A DNA stretch of 64,000 bases, taken from assembly GCA_026390595.1 (NCBI GenBank), contig JAPLFQ010000020.1, positions 124,001-188,000 of the forward strand, given 5' to 3'. The stretch comes from Ignavibacteriales bacterium (GTDB lineage: Bacteria; Bacteroidota; Ignavibacteria; UBA10030). Below the pieces are notes generated by a model. It did not search any database, was not told the origin of the DNA, and worked only from the letters and a program-made list of their open reading frames with translations. The translations under genes were made by a program, and so were the position numbers. This document shows, piece by piece, positions 8,872 through 15,239 of this stretch (the first letter of the stretch is position 1; each line of letters opens with the position of its first letter).

Positions 8872-9438
8872 TTAGTGTATCAGAGAATCTTCTTCCTGGT
8901 TCAGATATCCCCGGATGACCATGCGGGCCTTGACAGACTGAAGCGGATCGCCCGCCAGCTCTTCCCGAATCTCCTTCGAATCGAACACAAATCTTCTTCC
9001 CTCCCGGACGTGGAGAAACACGACATCCACATCTTCGCACGCGGTCACAAGAGCCGTGATCGTATCGGTCATGCTCCCCAAGGGCTTGCGATCCGGATGA
9101 CTTGCCTGAAAAACCGCAGAGACAGTCGTGCCGCGCTCCGGACTCGATGTAATCTCCATCCGACCGTTCGCCTCTTTCGCCGCCTGTTGTAGCAGCGCCA
9201 GGCCCATCCCGGTCGTATGTGCCGGCTTCGTCGTGTAGAAGGGGTCGTCGGCCCTTTGCATTTCCTCCGATCTCATCCCCTTCCCATCGTCCGTCACTTC
9301 GATGTGCAAGAGATCGCCGGGGACGTCCTCCGTCACGGAGATGTGGATGTTCCGCGCTCCTGCCGCGATTGAATTCTCTGCAATATCAAGTATGTGCAAC
9401 GAGAGATCTTCCATAATGTCGTTCGTTTTATCAATCAC
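8872..9438 (-). CDS. HATPase_c (anti-sigma/histidine-kinase-like ATPase) protein of hydrogenase operons
   Basis: A 188-residue soluble protein with a GHKL ATP-binding domain: N box DIAENSIAAGA, G1 box VTDDGKGM, an F-box-like region DPFYTTK, and G2 GMGLALLQQA. There is no dimerisation or phospho-acceptor histidine domain. The C-terminal 60 residues are an unassigned extension. Genes of this kind sit beside DRTGG and [FeFe]-hydrogenase-domain genes in hyd operons of Thermotogae and Clostridia. A role in regulation or assembly is inferred from that context. Its ATG overlaps the stop of the DRTGG gene (ATGA). Confidence 0.85.
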   Translation of the reverse strand: MIDKTNDIMEDLSLHILDIAENSIAAGARNIHISVTEDVPGDLLHIEVTDDGKGMRSEEMQRADDPFYTTKPAHTTGMGLALLQQAAKEANGRMEITSSPERGTTVSAVFQASHPDRKPLGSMTDTITALVTACEDVDVVFLHVREGRRFVFDSKEIREELAGDPLQSVKARMVIRGYLNQEEDSLIH

Positions 9439-9824
9439 GAAATGCCAAGCCGGGCGAGCCCTGCCACTGTCGCGAAGGTGGGCAGACCTGACACCAGCAG
9501 AGCCACGTTATGTTCGGCTGCCATCCGCACTGTATCTGCTTCCGGTTCCCGTCCATGGCTCACGATGATGGCAGCGAGACCTTTCTGAACTGCAACAGCG
9601 ACTGTGTTTGTATGCACCTGCATCGTCACCCATACATCTCCGGACTTGCTATGAGCAATCACGTCGCTCATAAGATCTCCCGCATACCCACCGGTCACCA
9701 CACGCCCCAGCAGGTCCTCACTGCAACAGGCCGTGAGTCGCAGCTGCCGGGCGATTTCCCTAAGCTGAATGGACTCGTCCTTCAATATTGCCACGCACTT
9801 TTCTGTTTTGTTTCCCGACAACAT
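9435..9824 (-). CDS. DRTGG domain protein
   Basis: A protein of up to 129 residues dominated by a DRTGG domain (QLREIARQLRLT, VVTGGYAGDLMSDVI, then HTNTVAVAVQKGLAAIIVSHG). The domain is of unknown function, found in Pta N-termini and as stand-alone proteins in hydrogenase operons next to [FeFe]-domain genes. The start is uncertain. The ATG at 9824 gives a 65-base overlap with the upstream gene, while a GTG at 9794 or TTG at 9785 would shorten this and fit the domain boundary better. Coupled to the next gene by ATGA. Confidence 0.8.
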   Translation of the reverse strand: MLSGNKTEKCVAILKDESIQLREIARQLRLTACCSEDLLGRVVTGGYAGDLMSDVIAHSKSGDVWVTMQVHTNTVAVAVQKGLAAIIVSHGREPEADTVRMAAEHNVALLVSGLPTFATVAGLARLGIS

Positions 9825-11100
9825 CCACGAGATTCGTGGAGAGCGTCTCGAACGTCTTCAACGTGAGAAAGACGCAATCGTCGGTTTCGGCATCCCCCTT
9901 CACAACATCTTCCGCAAACGTCATGCATGTGGGGGCGCCGCAGACACCGCAATCAATTTGCGGCAGCATATCGTAGATCTGATTCCGGCGCTGCATTTTC
10001 TGCAATCCCCGCGAGATATCCTTGTCGAGAGGCTCGACCGGGCTCGGAGCTATTCGGCCGACAAGCGAGAAGAAATCCTTCTGATACAGCTCCCGGATTT
10101 TCTCTCTATCGTCGCACGGCTCCGCACCGTGATCCTGCACCATGCGCAGGACCCTTCCCCGGGCGATGTACGGATTCTCGACATTCAGAGATCCACCGAC
10201 ACATGCTGTCGGGCACGAATGGCATTCGATATACTGAATATCCCTCAGCCTGCCGTTTTCGATCTCGTCAAGAACCCTCATCACGTCCGCCAATCCTGCT
10301 ATCGCGATAGACTCTTCGGCCTTGAGACACGCGACCTGCCCTCCGACGTTTGGCCAGCCAAGGCCGAGCCCGCGAATATCTTTCCTTCCGTTTGTTGCAT
10401 CAGCGTTCGGCAGTGCGCGAAGAACATCCGGGTAGATTTCAGAGATCGGGATCACGCCGTCAAGGAACGAGTGCTTCTTTCTCGGCGGGTTCTTGAGGGC
10501 AGTCATTTTTGCAGGGCAGGGCGCCAGGTAAATCGCTCCAATGTCACTCTCTTTGAGCCCCAGTTCCCGCATTTTCACACGCTTCGCTTCCCTGGCGGCA
10601 ATCTCCATCGGCGATTCTATGGGAATAAGATGATCGAGGAGATTCGGGTATCGGCTCTGAATCAGTCTCACGATAGTCGGGCAGAACGGCGAAATCATCG
10701 GCCGCGGGCTTGGGTTCGTATCCAGATATTCCTGGATCGCGATGCTTACCGATTCCGACGCGCATGTCACATCATAAGCGTCGTCAAATCCGACCGACTT
10801 GAGGGCGTTCAGGATCGCGGCGGGCTTGACATCCTTGCCAAATTGAGAGTAAAAGACCGGAGAAGGCAACGCGATTGTGTACTTGAATGCCGACAGATCA
10901 CTGAAGGAACTTGTCTGCGGCACGATGGCGTGATTCGGACATGCTCTGACGCATTCACCGCAGTCGATGCAGTGATCACTCAGGAGAACTGCTTTCCCTT
11001 CGCGCACGCGGATGGCCTGCGTCGGGCAGACGCGCAGGCATCTCATGCGTCCGGTACACTTCTCTCGATTGATCCGTATTGATCGAAATTCGCTTTTCAT
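9760..11100 (-). CDS. [FeFe]-hydrogenase-like H-cluster domain protein (accessory/sensory type)
   Basis: A 446-residue protein: two N-terminal ferredoxin motifs, a central [FeFe]-hydrogenase large-subunit domain, and a C-terminal [4Fe-4S] 'Fes' domain (IDCGVCGAPTCMTFAEDV). H-cluster cysteines are present as SPFCP (Cys140), APCPAK (Cys195) and SCPTAC (Cys296, Cys300). The proton-relay Cys of the usual TSCCP motif is replaced by Phe139, which argues against ordinary H2 turnover. In the first ferredoxin motif (CTGRMRCLRVC) the second ligand is Arg18. The ATG at 11100 is chosen over an upstream TTG at 11121; no strong ribosome site supports either. It resembles the accessory [FeFe]-domain proteins encoded with DRTGG and HATPase genes. 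The role as sensor or assembly factor is inferred. Confidence 0.85.
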   Translation of the reverse strand: MKSEFRSIRINREKCTGRMRCLRVCPTQAIRVREGKAVLLSDHCIDCGECVRACPNHAIVPQTSSFSDLSAFKYTIALPSPVFYSQFGKDVKPAAILNALKSVGFDDAYDVTCASESVSIAIQEYLDTNPSPRPMISPFCPTIVRLIQSRYPNLLDHLIPIESPMEIAAREAKRVKMRELGLKESDIGAIYLAPCPAKMTALKNPPRKKHSFLDGVIPISEIYPDVLRALPNADATNGRKDIRGLGLGWPNVGGQVACLKAEESIAIAGLADVMRVLDEIENGRLRDIQYIECHSCPTACVGGSLNVENPYIARGRVLRMVQDHGAEPCDDREKIRELYQKDFFSLVGRIAPSPVEPLDKDISRGLQKMQRRNQIYDMLPQIDCGVCGAPTCMTFAEDVVKGDAETDDCVFLTLKTFETLSTNLVDVVGKQNRKVRGNIEGRVHSA

Positions 11101-11133
11101 TCCTGCGTCAGCTGCAAACAAGAGACTATCTAT

Positions 11134-12003
11134 CTATTGGGTCGACTTTTCGTTCACGAGTTTGTCACCAAGCACGATTGACCTGCCGGATGGGATGCGC
11201 GTGGCTGGACAATTACTCCAGCACTGCCCACACCCCGTGCATTTCTCCGTGTCGACATATCGGGCTTTCTTCCGTACCCGGATCTTGAAGTTGCCGATGT
11301 AGCCGGAAACGCTGTCCACCTCCGAGTACGTCAGCAGTGTGATGTCCTTTCGATGTCCCACGGACACCATCTTCGGCGTCAGGATGCAGGCTGCACAATC
11401 CAGCGTCGGGAAGGTCTTGTCGAACTGCCCCATCCTTCCACCGATCGTCGGCTCTTTCTCGACGAGATACACGTGGTGCCCGGCATTCGCGATCTCGAGA
11501 GCGGCCTGAATACCAGCGATGCCCCCTCCGACTATGAGCGTGGCCTTGTTGACCGGCATGCGTGTGATCTGAAGCGGCTCCTGGAGCGCGACTCTGCGCA
11601 CCGCGGCATTGACGAGTGCGATTGCCTTCTTCGTCGCCTGTTCCTTGTCATCGTGGACCCAGGAACAATGCTCACGGATGTTGGCGATCTGAACGAGGTA
11701 CCGGTTCAGCCCGGCGGATTCAGCCGCCATTCTGAACGTCAACTCGTGCATGAGCGGAGAACAGGCCGCTACCACGACCCTGTTGACACCGAGGTTTTTG
11801 ATGTCCTGTTTGATCAGATCCTGGCCCGGATCCGAGCACATGAATTTGTAGTCGCGTGCAATGACCACGTTCGGTTGTTTCGCGATGAAATTGCACACCT
11901 GCGTAACGTTCACTGTGGCGGAGATGTTGACACCGCAGTGGCAAACGTAGACACCAATCTTTATCTGCCCGTTGCCGTTGGTTGGCTTTGCACTCTCATG
12001 CAT
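11134..12003 (-). CDS. N-terminal half of heterodisulfide reductase subunit A (split HdrA)
   Basis: A 289-residue protein that matches only the first half of HdrA (usually about 650 residues). Seen in order: the N-terminal domain with CHCGVNIS and DYKFMCSDPGQDLI, the AACSPLMHE and NIREHCSWVH motifs, then the FAD-binding Rossmann start LIVGGGIAGIQAALE (about 156-170) and EPTIGGRMGQFDKTFPTLDC. A single [4Fe-4S] motif (CTGCGQCWSNC, 255-265) closes it. It then stops; the remainder of HdrA is found in the hybrid at 4373-6133. The ATG at 12003 has GGAGG upstream and overlaps the HdrB stop by eight bases. I infer that both halves assemble into one FAD site. Confidence 0.92.
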   Translation of the reverse strand: MHESAKPTNGNGQIKIGVYVCHCGVNISATVNVTQVCNFIAKQPNVVIARDYKFMCSDPGQDLIKQDIKNLGVNRVVVAACSPLMHELTFRMAAESAGLNRYLVQIANIREHCSWVHDDKEQATKKAIALVNAAVRRVALQEPLQITRMPVNKATLIVGGGIAGIQAALEIANAGHHVYLVEKEPTIGGRMGQFDKTFPTLDCAACILTPKMVSVGHRKDITLLTYSEVDSVSGYIGNFKIRVRKKARYVDTEKCTGCGQCWSNCPATRIPSGRSIVLGDKLVNEKSTQ

Positions 12004-12877
12004 AGTGAGCCTCCGCTAACGATGTTATCTTGCTGCCCAGAGGAATGAACGATGAATCGAGTCCAAGGCTCTTGGACGGAAGACCGAAAGCGATTCCGAG
12101 TAGTTGGGTGAAGTACAGAATGGGGACGTCGAACTTCGTACCGAACGTTTTGTTGATTTTCCCCTGATATGCCTCAAGATTGAAATGACACAGAGGGCAA
12201 GTCGTCACGATGACCTCAGCCCCGCTGTCGGCAGCACATTGCAGCAGGTCTTTATTGAGCTTAAGGGCGGTGTCTTCGAATGTCGTCATCAGCATTCCGC
12301 CGCAGCATCGGACCTTCATCGGGAAATAGACTGACTCGCCCCCGCAGGCGTCAAACATTCTGTCGAGGAGCATCGGATTTTCGCGATCGTCGAATGTCTT
12401 GTCCGGCCGCACGATCTGGCATCCATAATAGGGGGCTATTTTGAGGCCGTTCAGCGTTTGCCGGACACGCCCCCTGATTGCCTCGACTCCGATATCATTC
12501 ATCAGAACATCAACCGGATGACGGACTTTCGAGGTATTGTTGTAACTCAGGCCTCCTTCGGCCAGAGCTTCGTTCACGTCGCGGTGCATCTCGGGGATCT
12601 CTCGGAGGATCCTGTTGGTCTTCAGGAGCACGGTGAAGCACGAGCTGCATGGCGCCAGAATCTCCATTCCCATTTTCTCGGCGATCGCGAGGTTCCTCGC
12701 GGAGACTGCAAGCGATACGGTCTCTTTGACTGACATATACATCGTCGCGCCGCAGCAATTCCAGTCGTCGATCTCGACCAGTTCCTGTCCAAGCGCCTTG
12801 AATACCTCTCTCACCGATTCATCGTAACCTCGCTGCGTTTTTTCAAGGCTGCAGCCGGGATAATACGCGTATTTCAC
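11996..12877 (-). CDS. hdrB: Heterodisulfide reductase subunit B (HdrB)
   Basis: A 293-residue protein with two CCG domains that bind non-cubane [4Fe-4S] clusters: WNCCGATMYM with APCSSCF, and RCCGGMLMTT with TTCPLCHFN. HdrB is the disulfide-reducing subunit in HdrABC; the substrate in a bacterium without CoM/CoB is unknown. Two in-frame GTG codons lie near the start. GTG 12877 is preferred because AAGGAG lies seven bases upstream and it gives the family-typical MKYAYYPGCSL start. It follows HdrC after two bases. Confidence 0.92.
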   Translation of the reverse strand: MKYAYYPGCSLEKTQRGYDESVREVFKALGQELVEIDDWNCCGATMYMSVKETVSLAVSARNLAIAEKMGMEILAPCSSCFTVLLKTNRILREIPEMHRDVNEALAEGGLSYNNTSKVRHPVDVLMNDIGVEAIRGRVRQTLNGLKIAPYYGCQIVRPDKTFDDRENPMLLDRMFDACGGESVYFPMKVRCCGGMLMTTFEDTALKLNKDLLQCAADSGAEVIVTTCPLCHFNLEAYQGKINKTFGTKFDVPILYFTQLLGIAFGLPSKSLGLDSSFIPLGSKITSLAEAHYA

Positions 12878-12879
12878 GG

Positions 12880-13566
12880 TCACTCTCCTTTTTTGGATTC
12901 AAGTTTCATCTCACCGAGCCCTCTGTAGCCAACATATTCGGGTGAGTACTCAAGCTTCTCGGGCAGGTGGCGCATTTCAATTTCCTGCGCTTTCTTGATG
13001 ATGCGTGAAAGCGAGCGGTGGGCTTTGATCCGTTTCGGGAAGAGAGCGAGCCGGTTTGTCCGAAGCATCTTGATACCGAGAGGGACATACGCAAAGAGCT
13101 TGAATATCCCGGTCCTCATGTAGTACAACGCTATCACCGATCCCTCATGGAGCCTCCCGAAGTTCCTGAGGCTGCCGATAAACAGCTTCGCCATCAACTG
13201 CACCTGCGGAGCCTTTGACTTCAGGTTTTTCTCCATTTCCGTTCGCTTGAGCGCATAGATCAAATCCGTAATCTTGATACCCGACGGGCAGCGTGTCGTG
13301 CATGCGTAGCACGACGCACAGATCCAGATGGACCGGCTGTTCATGATCGCCTCCAGCTCACCGGCGCGGTACAGTGCAATCAGCTGACGGGGAGAAATGT
13401 CCATTGCGTAGCTGACCGGGCATGATCCGGTACACGTGCCACACTGGATACAGCGCTTGATTCGCTCACCTGCCGGGACAGCTTCCACGTGTTTCAGGAA
13501 GGCCTGCCTCAGTTCCGCTTCGCTCCGCGACATCAGTCCAGGGAGGTAATTTGAAGTGTGTGCCAT
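12880..13566 (-). CDS. hdrC: Heterodisulfide reductase subunit C (HdrC)
   Basis: A 228-residue iron-sulfur protein with two [4Fe-4S] motifs, CIQCGTCTGSCP (about 39-50) and CASCYACTTRCP (about 83-94), typical of HdrC. The following helical part (LIYALKRTEMEKNLKSKAP onward) is the usual C-terminal domain. It relays electrons from HdrA to HdrB. An 80-base gap separates it from the protease gene; ATG at 13566 with GGAG upstream. The length is slightly above the family's common 180-200 residues because of a basic C-terminal tail. Confidence 0.92.
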   Translation of the reverse strand: MAHTSNYLPGLMSRSEAELRQAFLKHVEAVPAGERIKRCIQCGTCTGSCPVSYAMDISPRQLIALYRAGELEAIMNSRSIWICASCYACTTRCPSGIKITDLIYALKRTEMEKNLKSKAPQVQLMAKLFIGSLRNFGRLHEGSVIALYYMRTGIFKLFAYVPLGIKMLRTNRLALFPKRIKAHRSLSRIIKKAQEIEMRHLPEKLEYSPEYVGYRGLGEMKLESKKGE

Positions 13567-13646
13567 ACATGCTCCGTCGTCGTCAAATGGTGACTAGTGT
13601 CTCGATTCACGAGTTGCTCGAGTCAGTCCGGGTTCTGGAAAGCAGG

Positions 13647-14255
13647 TCACGGCTCGAATTGACCAACTATTGCCATCCGATCCTTGCAACCGTCTCTGGG
13701 ACTCGACACAAGGTGATCGATGACCTGCCACTCTCCGGCATGAACCGGGGAGTCCATTCCATCCGCTTGTATATCATTGAAGATAAGATCGACTAGCGTT
13801 GGTATCGCTTTTGCGACCTCTGCCGTGCAAGCGTCACGAAAGGTGGTAGTATCAGAAACCTCGATTCCATAGACCGTAAGTTTGTCGGGAAGCGCTGCTC
13901 CCAGGAGTTTTGCAAGAGCGAGCACCTGGCCAAGGTCGATCTGGTGGGACGAGGCAAGCTTCAGAGGTTCCTGATCGGGCAGCTGGATGAACCGATACAG
14001 GGTTCCTGCGGGTTGATTTCCTGAGGTGATCGCGTCCACAATAATGCGTTCCCCACATCCGACCACAAAGTCCAGGAGCTCGAGCCCCCCTACCGCAATT
14101 TCCTCGTATGTTATGAAGTCATCTGTGAGCCGTTTCTTCAGTTCTTGAACAACTCTGATCCCCACTCCATCATCTGAGAGCAATTCATTGCCCAGACCAA
14201 TTATCGTCAGGGGCTTTCGATGGGGTGATCGGTCGGGATTAGTCAAAGCGGACAT
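13647..14255 (-). CDS. Hydrogenase maturation protease for the group 3c enzyme
   Basis: A 202-residue HoxW/HycI/HyaD-family endopeptidase that trims the C-terminus of the [NiFe] large subunit after nickel insertion. The nickel-sensing motif GNELLSDDGVG (about 22-32) is intact; downstream IIVDAITSG and SSHQIDLGQVLAL also fit the family. It lies two bases behind the MarR-like gene and ahead of hdrC, so the operon carries its own maturation factor for the MvhA subunit at the far end. The tail after IFNDIQ is longer than in most relatives. Confidence 0.9.
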   Translation of the reverse strand: MSALTNPDRSPHRKPLTIIGLGNELLSDDGVGIRVVQELKKRLTDDFITYEEIAVGGLELLDFVVGCGERIIVDAITSGNQPAGTLYRFIQLPDQEPLKLASSHQIDLGQVLALAKLLGAALPDKLTVYGIEVSDTTTFRDACTAEVAKAIPTLVDLIFNDIQADGMDSPVHAGEWQVIDHLVSSPRDGCKDRMAIVGQFEP

Positions 14256-14257
14256 GC

Positions 14258-14677
14258 CTATTTTGTCTCGCCAACAACCTTCAGCAGCCAGGAAAAATCT
14301 GCGGCAAGCTCGGTGCGCCAGCTCGCAAGCAGCTCACTTCCGATTTCGGTATACAAGCCAACAATCTTCTGGACCGCTCTCTCGCCAGGCTCAGTCAGAA
14401 CTACAAGTTCTTTTCGTCGGTCATCCGCATCGAGCGTTCGCGTAACAAACTCCCGATCCTCAAGATCTTTCAGGAGTTTTGAAGCACGCGTCGAGCTCAC
14501 ATTGATGAGCTCGCTGAGCCTCTTCACAGAGGGAGGATGATCTGAGTAAAGCACACTCAGACAATGCATCTCATCGACCGTAAGTTCAGCGCGCGACGAG
14601 ACGTATTTGTCAATTCCCCGGCACCGACGGGTCAGACGGAGAAGATCGACCCCAAATCTTGGCTCGGTTGAGTGCAT
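14258..14677 (-). CDS. MarR-family transcriptional regulator
   Basis: A 139-residue winged-helix regulator, first gene of the Hdr/hydrogenase operon. The MarR fold is seen in ELTVDEMHCLSVLYS, SVKRLSELINVSSTRASKLL (recognition helix), and the wing DADDRRKELVVLTEPGE. The ATG at 14677 is preferred to an upstream TTG at 14698; neither has a clear ribosome site. A dyad with CAATA half-sites lies 33-66 bases upstream, so autoregulation together with control of the whole 13-kb operon is likely by analogy. No conserved redox cysteine pair is evident (single Cys near residues 20 and 38). Confidence 0.88.
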   Translation of the reverse strand: MHSTEPRFGVDLLRLTRRCRGIDKYVSSRAELTVDEMHCLSVLYSDHPPSVKRLSELINVSSTRASKLLKDLEDREFVTRTLDADDRRKELVVLTEPGERAVQKIVGLYTEIGSELLASWRTELAADFSWLLKVVGETK

Positions 14678-14709
14678 ACGTTGAGTGAGAGTGTCCAATA
14701 GAACTGTCT

Positions 14710-14743
14710 ACAATAGGCAATTATTGTGCAAACGAAACTATTG
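14710..14743. promoter_or_regulatory. Candidate MarR operator (three CAATA half-sites)
   Basis: The dyad ACAATAGGCAATTATTGT (14710-14727) has perfect 6-base arms and a 6-base spacer, a size typical of MarR operators. A third half-site, CTATTG at 14738-14743, pairs with the first CAATAG as a wider inverted repeat. It sits just upstream of the marR-like start. Promoter hexamers cannot be assigned with confidence. Confidence 0.5.
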
Positions 14744-15239
14744 CGGAATTCTCAACGAATTCGAAGATTCCCATTCTTGACCCTGGTGAATAATCATACA
14801 CTCATATAGAAACCCCACACATTCTTACATGTCTCAATAAGACTACAGATTCTTGCTGACGGGAGAGTTCCTTCTTTCAGGAACTCTCCCGCACAGGCAA
14901 TCGAGTGCGTAAGAAGATCACAAGAAGTTGGAACTAATTCCGTACGATGCCGGAAGCATGTTGTTCAATTACCGCGACTCTCTGCACACGGAAATTGCAT
15001 TCTCAATTCTCTGAATCGATAACATCGTTGTTTGCTGAACTCGCGCGCATCACTTTTGGGAAACGAGTCAACATCATGATACCGTCCAACATCCCGCGCA
15101 CGATTCGATGAAATCGAATTTGTAAAGGTCGCCCGTTTTCAACATATTGATGCACGCATGCCAACAGACGTGCACAGAACCTACGCACTCACGGGCGCAC
15201 GTAGGTGCAGCTTCAAGTATTCGGAATGAGTATCATCCT
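14744..15239. other. Divergent intergenic region between marR-like and histidine kinase genes
   Basis: About 500 bases that should contain the promoters of both divergent transcription units. Apart from the operator at its left edge and the perfect hairpin at 14860-14891, I see no recognisable gene or convincing promoter. The kinase frame stays open upstream to about 15147, but that stretch does not look coding. Confidence 0.4.
14860..14891. other. Perfect 12-bp hairpin in the divergent intergenic region
   Basis: CGGGAGAGTTCC (14860-14871) and GGAACTCTCCCG (14880-14891) form a perfect stem around an eight-base loop. No T-run follows on either strand, and the flanking genes diverge, so it is not an ordinary terminator. 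It could be a 5' leader structure, a protein-binding site or the terminator of a small RNA. Confidence 0.55.

Noticed and set aside
9769-11082. A 437-codon open frame on the plus strand antisense to the [FeFe]-like gene
   Set aside because: No domain is recognisable, it has no ribosome site, and the minus strand carries an unmistakable iron-sulfur protein. Codon bias of the real gene keeps the opposite frame open.
9760-11100. Calling the [FeFe]-like protein the catalytic HydA of the operon
   Set aside because: It lacks the HydA-type N-terminal [2Fe-2S] domain and the relay cysteine, and it has the C-terminal Fes domain of accessory forms. The catalytic role is filled by MvhAG.
14715-14730. 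A second sigma-54-like match (AGGCAATTATTGTGCA)
   Set aside because: The GG-GC spacing fits, but the -12 part lacks TTGC, it lies 500 bases from the kinase gene it would serve, and it coincides with the CAATA dyad that explains it better.
15147-15239. Upstream TTG/ATG starts for the histidine kinase
   Set aside because: They add about 30 polar residues unlike the family, without a ribosome site. The GTG at 15240 starts directly before the first membrane helix, though it too lacks a strong site.
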